Of a DNA stretch of 64,000 nucleotides, positions 1-7,080 are shown piece after piece. The DNA comes from an uncultured Oscillospiraceae bacterium (GTDB lineage Bacteria; Bacillota; Clostridia; Oscillospirales; Oscillospiraceae): positions 14,297-78,296 of the forward strand of contig CAKTKU010000007.1 in the NCBI GenBank assembly GCA_934572335.1, in the 5' to 3' direction. The notes below the pieces were generated by a model, which worked only from the letters and a program-made list of their open reading frames with translations, did no database searches and was not told the origin of the DNA. The position numbers and the translations under genes were made by a program. Each line of letters starts with the position of its first letter. The first letter of the stretch is position 1.

Positions 1-164
1 ACATCGTTATCCACGAGGGCGAGCTCGCCTCTCTGCGCCGCTTCAAGGACGACGTCAAAGAGGTCGCCTCCGGATACGAGTGCGGCATGCAGGTCGAGAA
101 GTTCAACGACATCAAGATCGGCGACGTTATCGAGTGCTTCGTCATGGAGCAGATAAATCAGTGA
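1..164 (+). CDS. infB: Translation initiation factor IF-2, C-terminal end (partial)
   Basis: The window opens inside this gene. About 53 codons remain, ending at a TGA at 162-164. The visible tail contains LRRFKDDVKEVASGYECG and ends FNDIKIGDVIECFVMEQ, the conserved end of the IF-2 C-terminal domain, which binds initiator fMet-tRNA on the 30S subunit. rbfA follows 61 bases later, as in most Firmicutes. The GTPase domain lies outside the window, so only the tail can be judged. Confidence 0.93.
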   Translation, partial: IVIHEGELASLRRFKDDVKEVASGYECGMQVEKFNDIKIGDVIECFVMEQINQ

Positions 165-225
165 TTTTTAATGTGCAGGTGCTTTGGCAGCAAAGCACCT
201 GCACGCATATGAGGTAAAAAGCATT

Positions 226-594
226 ATGGCATCTAATAAGCTTGCAAGAACAAACGACGATATACAGTTCACCATCTCCAAGCTCCTGCGCGAGGTTAAG
301 GACCCGCGCGTGCAGCAGGGGATGATAAGCGTGACGCGCGTGGAGACCACGGGCGATCTGCGCTATTCAAAGATATGGCTGTCCGTAATGGGCATGCAGG
401 ACGAGAAGGAGTTTAAACGCGGGCTGAAATCCGCGTCCGGCTGGCTCAGGCATGAGCTTGGCAGCAGCATGAACCTTCGCTACACGCCGGAGCTCGTGTT
501 CGAGATCGACCACAGCATCGAGTACGGCGCGCACATAAACGAGGTCATCAACTCGCTCGAGATAGACCATGACGGCGAGGATGGCAATGCCTGA
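226..594 (+). CDS. rbfA: Ribosome-binding factor A
   Basis: RbfA is a KH-like protein that binds the 30S subunit and helps mature the 5' end of 16S rRNA. The 122-residue product (MASNKLARTNDDIQ start) has the family's usual length, the central LREVKDPRVQQGMISVTRVE segment, and the late LRYTPELVFEIDHSIEYG segment. An upstream in-frame TTG at 184 is possible, but the ATG at 226 has GAGG ten bases ahead and gives the normal N-terminus. It lies between infB and nrnA in a translation/RNA operon and overlaps nothing after start correction. Confidence 0.95.
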   Translation: MASNKLARTNDDIQFTISKLLREVKDPRVQQGMISVTRVETTGDLRYSKIWLSVMGMQDEKEFKRGLKSASGWLRHELGSSMNLRYTPELVFEIDHSIEYGAHINEVINSLEIDHDGEDGNA

Positions 595-610
595 CCGAAA
601 GGGTGAGAAC

Positions 611-1546
611 ATGAATTTCAAGGACTGCGCGGAGCTTTTGAAGAAAAATGACGACTTTCTTCTGCTCACGCATAAAAACCCCGACGGCGACACTGTCGGC
701 AGTGCGGCGGCGCTGTGCAGCGCTCTGCGCCGCGCCGGAAAGACGGCGTGCGTCATGCCGAATCCGGGGCTGACGGATAAGCTGAGCGGCTACATCGTGC
801 CGTTCCACGCGCCGGAGGGGTACGCCCCGTCGTTCACCGTTGCTGTGGACATCGCCACGGAGGGACTTCTGACGCCGGGGTATACCGGCAGCGTCGACCT
901 CTGCATCGACCATCATCCCACCAACACGCACTACGCCGCCGGCACCCTCCTCTGTGACGACCGCTCCTCCTGCGGGGAGATAGTGCTGGAGGTCATAAAG
1001 GCGCTGCGCGGCAGCATCACCAAGCGCGAAGCGACGCTTTTATACATGGCGCTTTCCACGGACAACGGCTGCTTTAAATATTCCAACACCAACGCCGCGT
1101 CGTTCCGCGCGGCGGCGGAGCTGATGCGTCTCGGCGCGGACAATGCCGGAATCAATATGCGCTTTTTCCGCAAGGCGTCGCCCGCGCGCATAAAGCTCGA
1201 GGGGCTCATTTACCTCTCCATGAGCTATTACCGCGACGGGAAGATCGCCGTGGCGGAGATAACGCAGGACATGATGCGCTCCGCTGGCGCGTCGGAGGAG
1301 GACATGGACGATATCGCCAGTCTCCCCGGCAGGGCCGAGGGGTGCGAGCTCAGCATCACCATCCGCGAGCAGACCGACGGCACGTGCCGCCTCTCCCTGC
1401 GCTCGACCGAGAAGGTCAACAGCAGCGACATCTGCGCGGTTTTCGGCGGCGGCGGCCACGCCCTCGCCGCGGGCTGCACCATATCCGGCACGCCCGCCAA
1501 GGCGCGTGAGATGATACTTGACGTTATAAACGAGGTCTGGAAATGA
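611..1546 (+). CDS. nrnA: Bifunctional oligoribonuclease / PAP phosphatase NrnA (DHH family)
   Basis: A 311-residue DHH/DHHA1 phosphoesterase that degrades nano-RNA and dephosphorylates pAp. Metal-binding residues are visible: His21, Asp25 and Asp27 in THKNPDGD, Asp80, and Asp100-His101-His102 in the DHH signature. The substrate-binding DHHA1 domain ends with GGGGH at about 279-283. ATG 611 is preferred over the in-frame ATG at 569 because an AAGGGTGAG ribosome site sits just before it. The stop overlaps the truB start (ATGA), so the two are translationally coupled. Confidence 0.93.
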   Translation: MNFKDCAELLKKNDDFLLLTHKNPDGDTVGSAAALCSALRRAGKTACVMPNPGLTDKLSGYIVPFHAPEGYAPSFTVAVDIATEGLLTPGYTGSVDLCIDHHPTNTHYAAGTLLCDDRSSCGEIVLEVIKALRGSITKREATLLYMALSTDNGCFKYSNTNAASFRAAAELMRLGADNAGINMRFFRKASPARIKLEGLIYLSMSYYRDGKIAVAEITQDMMRSAGASEEDMDDIASLPGRAEGCELSITIREQTDGTCRLSLRSTEKVNSSDICAVFGGGGHALAAGCTISGTPAKAREMILDVINEVWK

Positions 1547-2418
1547 ACGGCATACTGCTCATCGACAAGAGCGCCGGGTGGACGAGCAGCGATGTTGTCG
1601 TCAAGCTCAAGGGCGTGCTGCACCAGCGGCGCATCGGCCACGCCGGGACGCTCGACCCGATGGCGACAGGGCTGCTGACGGTGTTCGTCGGCAGGGCGAC
1701 GCGCGCGGTGGAGTTCGCGGAGGCGCACGACAAGCGCTATACCGCGCATCTCCGCCTCGGCACGGTCACGGACACGCAGGACATCACCGGCACGGTGCTT
1801 GCGCAGAATGAGGCGAACGTGACAGCGGATGAGCTGCGCGCGGTGCTCTCGCGCTTTCTCGGCGAGCAGGAGCAGACCCCGCCAATGTATTCCGCCATAA
1901 AGGTCAACGGGAAGAAGCTCTACGAGATCGCCCGCGCGGGCGGCACGGCGGAGCGCAAGCCGCGCAGGATACGCATAGACGCGCTCTCGCTCATCGGCGA
2001 GGACGCGGGCGACTGGGTGCTGGATGTGCGCTGCTCCAAGGGGACATATATCCGCGCCCTGTGCGACGATATCGGCGCGGCGCTCGGTTGCGGCGGGTGC
2101 ATGAGCGCCCTGCGGCGCACCGCGGCGGAGGAGTTCACCGTGGACGCTGCGCACACGCTGGATGAGGTCATCGCCGCGGCGAACTCCGGTAATGCGGAGG
2201 AGCTGCTCATCCCGGTGGACACGCTCTTTGCCGCGCATCCCGCGTGGCGCGCGGACGCGGCGGCGGAGCGGCGCATACGCTGCGGCAATGAAGTAAAGGC
2301 TGCGGGGCTTGCCGACGGCGAATACCGGGTGTACTCCGCCGAAACGGGCGAATTTCTGATGCTCGGACGAGTGCAGAACGGCGTAATGAAAACGGTAAAA
2401 AGCTTTTTTGAGGTATAA
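1543..2418 (+). CDS. truB: tRNA pseudouridine(55) synthase TruB
   Basis: TruB makes pseudouridine 55 in the T-loop of tRNAs. The 291-residue protein carries GHAGTLDPMATGLL near the N-terminus, with catalytic Asp38 in GTLDP, and KVNGKKLYEIAR and CSKGTYIRAL further on. The last ~70 residues form a C-terminal extension like the PUA-type tails of Firmicute TruB. Its start overlaps the nrnA stop by four bases and ribF follows 15 bases after its stop, so the genes are one operon. Confidence 0.95.
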   Translation: MNGILLIDKSAGWTSSDVVVKLKGVLHQRRIGHAGTLDPMATGLLTVFVGRATRAVEFAEAHDKRYTAHLRLGTVTDTQDITGTVLAQNEANVTADELRAVLSRFLGEQEQTPPMYSAIKVNGKKLYEIARAGGTAERKPRRIRIDALSLIGEDAGDWVLDVRCSKGTYIRALCDDIGAALGCGGCMSALRRTAAEEFTVDAAHTLDEVIAAANSGNAEELLIPVDTLFAAHPAWRADAAAERRIRCGNEVKAAGLADGEYRVYSAETGEFLMLGRVQNGVMKTVKSFFEV

Positions 2419-2433
2419 GAGGTGAGGATCGGC

Positions 2434-3339
2434 ATGGCACAGACAAAAAGAGCCATCGCGCTGGGCTTCTTTGACGGGGTCCACGCAGGGCATGGGGAGC
2501 TTTTGAAGATGACGACGCGGCGCGCGAAAGAGATCGGCGCGATACCGTCGGTGCTCAGCTTCGACGTGCACCCGGACACGCTGGTGTTTCATAAGGAAGT
2601 CCCGCTCATCAACTCCGCCATCGGGCGTGAGGAGCTTATCCGCCGCTGCTACGGCATCGACAACGTTGTCTTTCTCCACTTCAACCAGCATATGATGCGC
2701 ATGCCGTGGGAGGAATTCATCTCCTCGCTTATTGAGGAGCTTGGCATCGCGTGGATAGTCGTGGGGCATGACTTCTGCTTTGGCTACAAGGGCGAGGGTA
2801 CGGCTGCCCGCCTCAAGGACTACTGCGCGCAGCACGGCATCGGCTGCGACATTATCCCCGCGCTCAGGATCGACGGGCGCGTTGTAAGCTCCACATATAT
2901 CCGCGAGCTTATCGCAAACGGCGATATTGAGACGGCGAACCGCTTCCTCGGCCATCCGCATACGCTCTCGGACACTGTCCGCTCCGGCTACCATCTCGGC
3001 ACGAACCTCGGCGCGCCGACCATCAATATGTATTTCCCCGAAGGGGTGCTCGTGCCGCGCCACGGTGTGTATGCCACGAAGGTGTTTCTGGAGGACGGCA
3101 GCTGCTACATTGCCGTCACGAATGTCGGCGTCCGCCCCACGGTCAGCGACAGCACCCGCGTCAGCGTGGAGAGCCATCTGCTGGACTACTCCGGCAATCT
3201 CTACGGGCGTCAGGCGCGCGTGGAGTTCTATGGCTTCCTGCGCGGGGAGCGGAAGTTTGCGTCATTTGAGGAGCTTTCCACGCAGATACACCGCGACGCG
3301 CAGTCCGCGCGTGAGTATTTTGAAGAGCATAACGTTTGA
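2434..3339 (+). CDS. ribF: Bifunctional riboflavin kinase / FAD synthetase
   Basis: RibF phosphorylates riboflavin to FMN and adenylates FMN to FAD. The 301-residue product has an N-terminal nucleotidyltransferase domain (GFFDGVHAGH nucleotide-binding motif, then GHDFCFGYKGEG and SSTYIRELI) and a C-terminal flavokinase domain (GTNLGAPTINM, then TNVGVRPT and VESHLLDY). ATG 2434 is chosen over an in-frame GTG at 2422 because AGAGGTGAGG lies directly upstream and the protein then begins in the usual way. It is the last gene of the infB operon and is followed by a terminator. Confidence 0.94.
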   Translation: MAQTKRAIALGFFDGVHAGHGELLKMTTRRAKEIGAIPSVLSFDVHPDTLVFHKEVPLINSAIGREELIRRCYGIDNVVFLHFNQHMMRMPWEEFISSLIEELGIAWIVVGHDFCFGYKGEGTAARLKDYCAQHGIGCDIIPALRIDGRVVSSTYIRELIANGDIETANRFLGHPHTLSDTVRSGYHLGTNLGAPTINMYFPEGVLVPRHGVYATKVFLEDGSCYIAVTNVGVRPTVSDSTRVSVESHLLDYSGNLYGRQARVEFYGFLRGERKFASFEELSTQIHRDAQSAREYFEEHNV

Positions 3340-3363
3340 ATTAGATTTGAAGCGCATAAGATA

Positions 3364-3404
3364 AGCAGGAGCGCCGCCCGGTCGGGCAGCGCTCCTGCTG
3401 TTTG
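3364..3404. terminator. Bidirectional intrinsic terminator between ribF and a convergent lipoprotein gene
   Basis: Perfect 11-bp arms at 3364-3374 and 3389-3399 (AGCAGGAGCGC / GCGCTCCTGCT) enclose a 14-base loop that itself contains a short CCCG/CGGG pairing, followed by GTTTG. It sits between the ends of two convergent genes. Confidence 0.85.
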
Positions 3405-3418
3405 TATAGTATTATTGC

Positions 3419-4732
3419 TCAGTACCCGGTTTTTGACCGCTCTATGTCGAGCTGCCCGGAGAGCTGGCAGGTGGGGAGTATGCTGTTCTCGTCCGTGATG
3501 AGCGTGTTGGACACGTATTTGAACCCGCCCGCGCCGTCCGGGCGGACGGTCAGCTCATGCGAGAACGCGCGGTCTGTGCCGTACCACTCGTTCAGCGCGT
3601 CCACGCGCATCGTCAGTGTCCCGTCGGCGTTGTACCAGTATTCCGTGACCTCCGGCTGCGGCGCGCGCGGCGCGGTGTTGTACGAATCCTCTGAGTACGG
3701 CAGGAAGAAGTACCCGCCGAGGCGCGAGGAGTAGTCGGAGATGTTTTTCAGCACGGAGGGGTCGATGTTGAAATATGCCTGAACGACGGTCTCAAAGCTG
3801 TCCGTCGGCACAAGGCACAGCTTTGTCCCGCCCACTGTGGAGAAATAGCTGCCGGTGTTGGCGGCGGTGAGGCTCGCCGTGCCGTGGTACATCCCAAAGA
3901 GGTAGGCGTAAAGGCTGTTGAAGTCGATGACGCCGAGGTTGGCCTCCGTCCACGTGGTGGTGAAGAGGTTATTTTCAAAATATCCGACCGGCTCCACGTA
4001 CATTTCACTGAGCGCGCGCTTGCTGCTGTCATACGGCAGAACGCGCACAAAGACGTAGGAATTGGTGTTCGCGCGCTGATTGTCGTCAAAGCTCGCGGTG
4101 TCGCGGTTGTAGATGAGCCAGCCTTTATCCGTGTAGCGCACATCGCCGATGGCGTAGCGCCCTTCTGTGAGGATGGACGGCTCGCAGTTCTTGTCCCAGA
4201 TGGCGGACATCGCGATGAGGTACCACACGCCGTTCGTGCGCCCAAGGTGGTATACGCTGATCTGTCCGTCGTTATACACCATGTAGTACGACACGCCTGT
4301 GTCGCCAGCAGCGCTTATCGTGCTGCCGAAGTAAATGATGGGGTCGGGGCACTGCATGTCCATCGTACCGAGATAGTCCACGGCGCTGTAACCCATCTGC
4401 CCTATGCGCGTGACCATCGCCTGTACGGTCGCCGTGCTCAATACAACGTTGATGGCGGTGCCTTTGTCCGCCTGTTCGTATATATCGCGGCAGCCGTCCG
4501 CCACGGAGAGAAGCTCATCGCGCACGGCGTTCTTCTCGGCTCTGGCCGTGTCGTCAATGCTGTTGTATTTTTCGGAGATCTTTGGTGCGGCGGACACGGC
4601 GGGCGTCGCCTCCGCCGCGTTTATGGAATAGTCCGGCGCGGGCGTCTCGACCGGGGCTGACTTCTTGCCGCAGCCCGCCAGCGCCAGCGACGCGGCAAGC
4701 AGCAGGCACAGCGCCGCTCTTCTCTTCTTCAA
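3419..4732 (-). CDS. Secreted lipoprotein of unknown function
   Basis: A 437-residue predicted lipoprotein. A basic KKRR start, a hydrophobic stretch and the lipobox LALAGC (Cys about 21) indicate a lipid anchor outside the membrane. A Pro/Ala linker and a region with many Tyr, Trp and Asn follow. I do not recognise a domain. The reading frame stays open far upstream, but the best start is the TTG at 4732-4730, because an AGGGGCGG ribosome site precedes it and the signal peptide starts there. It converges on ribF and diverges from the DUF364-type gene. Confidence 0.8.
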   Translation of the reverse strand: MKKRRAALCLLLAASLALAGCGKKSAPVETPAPDYSINAAEATPAVSAAPKISEKYNSIDDTARAEKNAVRDELLSVADGCRDIYEQADKGTAINVVLSTATVQAMVTRIGQMGYSAVDYLGTMDMQCPDPIIYFGSTISAAGDTGVSYYMVYNDGQISVYHLGRTNGVWYLIAMSAIWDKNCEPSILTEGRYAIGDVRYTDKGWLIYNRDTASFDDNQRANTNSYVFVRVLPYDSSKRALSEMYVEPVGYFENNLFTTTWTEANLGVIDFNSLYAYLFGMYHGTASLTAANTGSYFSTVGGTKLCLVPTDSFETVVQAYFNIDPSVLKNISDYSSRLGGYFFLPYSEDSYNTAPRAPQPEVTEYWYNADGTLTMRVDALNEWYGTDRAFSHELTVRPDGAGGFKYVSNTLITDENSILPTCQLSGQLDIERSKTGY

Positions 4733-4861
4733 CTGAACCGCCCCTTTCTTGTGAACAGTGTGAGTAGATGTAATATTATAATACTTTTTGCCCCGCTTGG
4801 CAAGCGCGGCGCGGCGTGGTATACTGTGCGCAGCTGACAACTGACGCCGGGAGGCCTGGGA

Positions 4862-5605
4862 ATGAAGAATTTTTTTGCGATATACGATGCGCTGCTCGCT
4901 GAGCTGGGCGATGATGCGCGGAGGGAGCGCGTCACGCGCGCCGTGTCGTGCGCGCGCTGGGCACTGGCGGAGAGTGAGGAGCACACCGGCATTGCCATGG
5001 CGGACGGCACGGACACCGCGGCGCTCGTGCACCCCGACGGGCTTGAGGGACTGACCCTCGCCGACGCGGCAGAGGCAATGAAGAGCTGGAACCTGCGCGA
5101 GGCGGGCATGGGGCTTGCCGCGGCGAACGCCTTTTATAATACGCCGGAGCGCATACGCGCGCTTCACTGCGCCGAGCCGTATGAGAACTACTGCGCCGCG
5201 GGGCTGAGCTTTGACGGCGCTACGGTGGGCGTGATCGGGCATATGGGGCTCACGCCGGAGATACATCGCGCGGCGCGCGAAGTGTATATTATCGAGCGCT
5301 GCCCCCAGCCCGGCGACTATCCCGACGCCGCGTGCGAGTATATCCTGCCGCGGTGCGACTATGTGTTCATCACGGGCAGCGCCCTTGTCAACAAGACGCT
5401 CCCGCGTCTCTTGGAGCTTTCGCGCGATGCGTACACGATATTGACGGGACCGTCCGTCCCTCTGTGTCCGGCGCTGCTCGACCTCGGCGTTGACCGCCTC
5501 GCCGGTATGGCGGTGCGCGACAGGGCGGCGATGCGTGCCCATGTGCTCTCCGACGCGCCCGGCAGCCCCTACGCCATGGGTGAGACCTTTATGATGAAGA
5601 GATGA
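4862..5605 (+). CDS. DUF4213/DUF364-type protein (putative heavy-metal chelation domain)
   Basis: A 247-residue cytoplasmic protein. The N-terminal part (ALAESEEHTGIAMADG, then LREAGMGLAAANAFYN) resembles DUF4213. The C-terminal half (VGVIGHMG, VYIIERCPQPGDYPDAA, CDYVFITGSALVNKTL, ILTGPSVPLCPALLDLGVD) fits DUF364, a Rossmann-like fold proposed, without direct proof, to bind metals. Relatives often sit near molybdenum, cobalt or iron transport genes. Here it is alone, with a clear GGGAGG ribosome site before ATG 4862. The family call comes from motif recall only. Confidence 0.72.
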   Translation: MKNFFAIYDALLAELGDDARRERVTRAVSCARWALAESEEHTGIAMADGTDTAALVHPDGLEGLTLADAAEAMKSWNLREAGMGLAAANAFYNTPERIRALHCAEPYENYCAAGLSFDGATVGVIGHMGLTPEIHRAAREVYIIERCPQPGDYPDAACEYILPRCDYVFITGSALVNKTLPRLLELSRDAYTILTGPSVPLCPALLDLGVDRLAGMAVRDRAAMRAHVLSDAPGSPYAMGETFMMKR

Positions 5606-5619
5606 AACAAAAAGTAACT

Positions 5620-5673
5620 GCCCGCCATTTGCAACTAAAAATAGTTGCAAATGGCGGGCGTAAGGTATATAAT
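5620..5673 (+). promoter_or_regulatory. hicAB promoter embedded in a perfect 18-bp inverted repeat
   Basis: Perfect arms at 5620-5637 and 5642-5659, reading GCCCGCCATTTGCAACTA and its reverse complement, are separated by AAAA. A -35 element TTGCAA (5645-5650) lies within the right arm, and a consensus -10 TATAAT (5668-5673) follows at exactly 17 bases. A repressor bound to the palindrome would block the -35 box. Because hicB antitoxins usually carry a DNA-binding domain, autoregulation by HicB or HicAB is the natural inference. Confidence 0.75.
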
Positions 5674-5697
5674 GATACTGGAACGGAGGCATGAGAA

Positions 5698-5952
5698 GTG
5701 GGACAAAAGGAAAAACTGATAAAGAAGCTGAAGTCAAAGCCCAAGGACATGACTTTTGAAGAGGTTGAGACATTGCTGAAATATCTGAGCTATTATCGCT
5801 CAGACAAGGGGAAAACCAGCGGCTCACGTGTTATATTTATCAGCGACGGTCATGCGCCCATATTGCTGCATAAGCCCCACCCACGAAAGGAACTGCTGGG
5901 GTATCAGATAAAGCAGCTGTTGGAGATTCTGGAACAGGAGGAATTGGTATGA
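5698..5952 (+). CDS. hicA: HicA-type mRNA interferase toxin
   Basis: An 84-residue HicA-family toxin. HicA is a dsRBD-like endoribonuclease that cleaves mRNA through a conserved His. The N-terminal KLKSKPKDMTFEEVETLLKYL is the family hallmark. The expected core G-S-(H)-xx-F appears as GSRVIFI, and candidate histidines are in DGHAPILLHKPHPRKEL. The start is GTG 5698 with GGAGG eight bases upstream. The stop overlaps the hicB start (ATGA). Base composition is lower in GC than its neighbours, consistent with transfer. The toxin-first order is typical of hicAB. Confidence 0.88.
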   Translation: MGQKEKLIKKLKSKPKDMTFEEVETLLKYLSYYRSDKGKTSGSRVIFISDGHAPILLHKPHPRKELLGYQIKQLLEILEQEELV

Positions 5953-6290
5953 ACAACACAATGGAATATAAAGGCTATGTCGGAACTGTGGAGTTTTCGG
6001 AGGAGGACGGCATTTTTTACGGTAAGGTCATGGGGATCCGTGCGCTGATCTCATATGAGGGGAAGGACGCGAAGGCGCTTGTGTCCGATTTTCATACGGC
6101 GGTCGATGATTATCTTTCCGCGTGCAAAGAAGAGAATATAGAGCCGGAAATGGCCTATAAAGGAAGCTTCAACATCCGCGTCTCGCCGGAGCTTCATAAG
6201 CAGGCGGTCATATACGCGACAGCGCACCAGATGACGCTCAACGGATTTGTGGAGAGCGCGGTACGGCAGGCGCTGAGTTCAAGGCAGTAG
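5949..6290 (+). CDS. hicB: HicB-family antitoxin
   Basis: A 113-residue antitoxin. The N-terminal half (YKGYVGTVEFSEEDGIFYGK, then VMGIRALISYEG, FHTAVDDYLSACKE) is the degenerate RNase H-like HicB domain that covers HicA. The C-terminal part (SFNIRVSPELHKQAVIYA, LNGFVESAVRQAL) is a ribbon-helix-helix DNA-binding domain, which would bind the palindrome upstream of hicA. It overlaps hicA by four bases, fitting a translationally coupled two-gene operon. Confidence 0.9.
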   Translation: MNNTMEYKGYVGTVEFSEEDGIFYGKVMGIRALISYEGKDAKALVSDFHTAVDDYLSACKEENIEPEMAYKGSFNIRVSPELHKQAVIYATAHQMTLNGFVESAVRQALSSRQ

Positions 6291-6377
6291 TCACAAGATT
6301 CAGTTTTTCGTCATATACTGCGGTAAGGCGGGCGGGCGTGAGCCTGTCCGCCTTAAATCAATCTTCGGAGGACGACA

Positions 6378-7031
6378 ATGGCGGAAAACGACAGCTATTC
6401 GACGAAGATATACACCAACAACTGCAACGGAAGCTGCGGGTGCTGCGGCTGCGGCAGCAATGTTGGCCCGGCAGGGCCGATGGGACTGCAAGGACCCGCC
6501 GGGCCTCAGGGACCGCAGGGCATACAGGGACCCCAAGGCCCGCAGGGACCGGCAGGTCCGCAAGGCGCAACCGGCGCGACGGGAGCAACAGGTGCGACCG
6601 GGGCGACAGGTCCGCAGGGACCCGCCGGTACGGCGGCGACGAACGAGAACGCGATGCTCTACAACACCGCGCTGCAAACTGTCGCGAGCGGTTCACCCCT
6701 CGCGCTCAACGCGAACCTCATAAACTCCACCGGCAGCATCACAGCGTCCGGAACGACGGGCGTAACGCTTGCGGCGGGGCAGTACCTTGTGACGTTCGCG
6801 ACGGATGCCGGTGTGACGGATGCGGGGACGCTTGGCGCGTCGCTTGCGCTTGACGGCACGGCGCTGCCCTATGCGGAGACGACAAAGACCCTGACCGCCG
6901 CCGGGGTCGACCGCATCGCGCTCACGGCGATCATCGCGCCCGCGGCGAGCAGCACTCTAACCGTGCTCAACACCACAGGCAGCACAGACACCTATCAGAA
7001 CAGCACCCTCACCGTTGTGAAGCTTGCATGA
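6378..7031 (+). CDS. Collagen-like repeat protein with a C-terminal globular head
   Basis: 217 residues in three parts. Residues 1-28 contain a cysteine cluster (Cys16, 20, 22, 23, 25). Residues about 30-84 are uninterrupted Gly-X-Y triplets, first GPQ/GPA then five GAT repeats. The last ~130 residues are a beta-rich, Thr/Ala-rich head resembling the BclA/C1q-like heads of exosporium collagen-like proteins (ending STLTVVKLA). No signal peptide is visible, which suits a spore-surface or mother-cell protein, though this is inference. It is preceded by CGGAGG and converges on the NlpC/P60 gene. Confidence 0.82.
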   Translation: MAENDSYSTKIYTNNCNGSCGCCGCGSNVGPAGPMGLQGPAGPQGPQGIQGPQGPQGPAGPQGATGATGATGATGATGPQGPAGTAATNENAMLYNTALQTVASGSPLALNANLINSTGSITASGTTGVTLAAGQYLVTFATDAGVTDAGTLGASLALDGTALPYAETTKTLTAAGVDRIALTAIIAPAASSTLTVLNTTGSTDTYQNSTLTVVKLA

Positions 7032-7040
7032 CGACAAAAA

Positions 7041-7075
7041 GCCCGGACATCTTTCGATGCCCGGGCCTGACTTTT
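7041..7075. terminator. Bidirectional terminator between convergent genes
   Basis: Arms GCCCGGACATC (7041-7051) and GATGCCCGGGC (7056-7066) pair with one mismatch around TTTC. A-rich sequence (7036-7040) on one side and CTTTT on the other supply U-tracts for both strands. Confidence 0.8.
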
Positions 7076-7080
7076 GCCTG

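Noticed and set aside
1228..3177. A 649-codon open frame on the minus strand opposite truB and ribF
   Set aside because: It is antisense to well-recognised genes, rich in Arg, Ala and His, and has no recognisable motif. Such frames are common in high-GC genomes.
4733..5827. N-terminal extension of the minus-strand lipoprotein frame by about 360 codons
   Set aside because: The extension is antisense to the DUF364-type gene and hicA. The signal peptide and ribosome site place the start at 4732.
6470..6620. Short repeats as a possible CRISPR array
   Set aside because: The repeats are Gly-X-Y codons in frame within the collagen-like gene, with no spacers.
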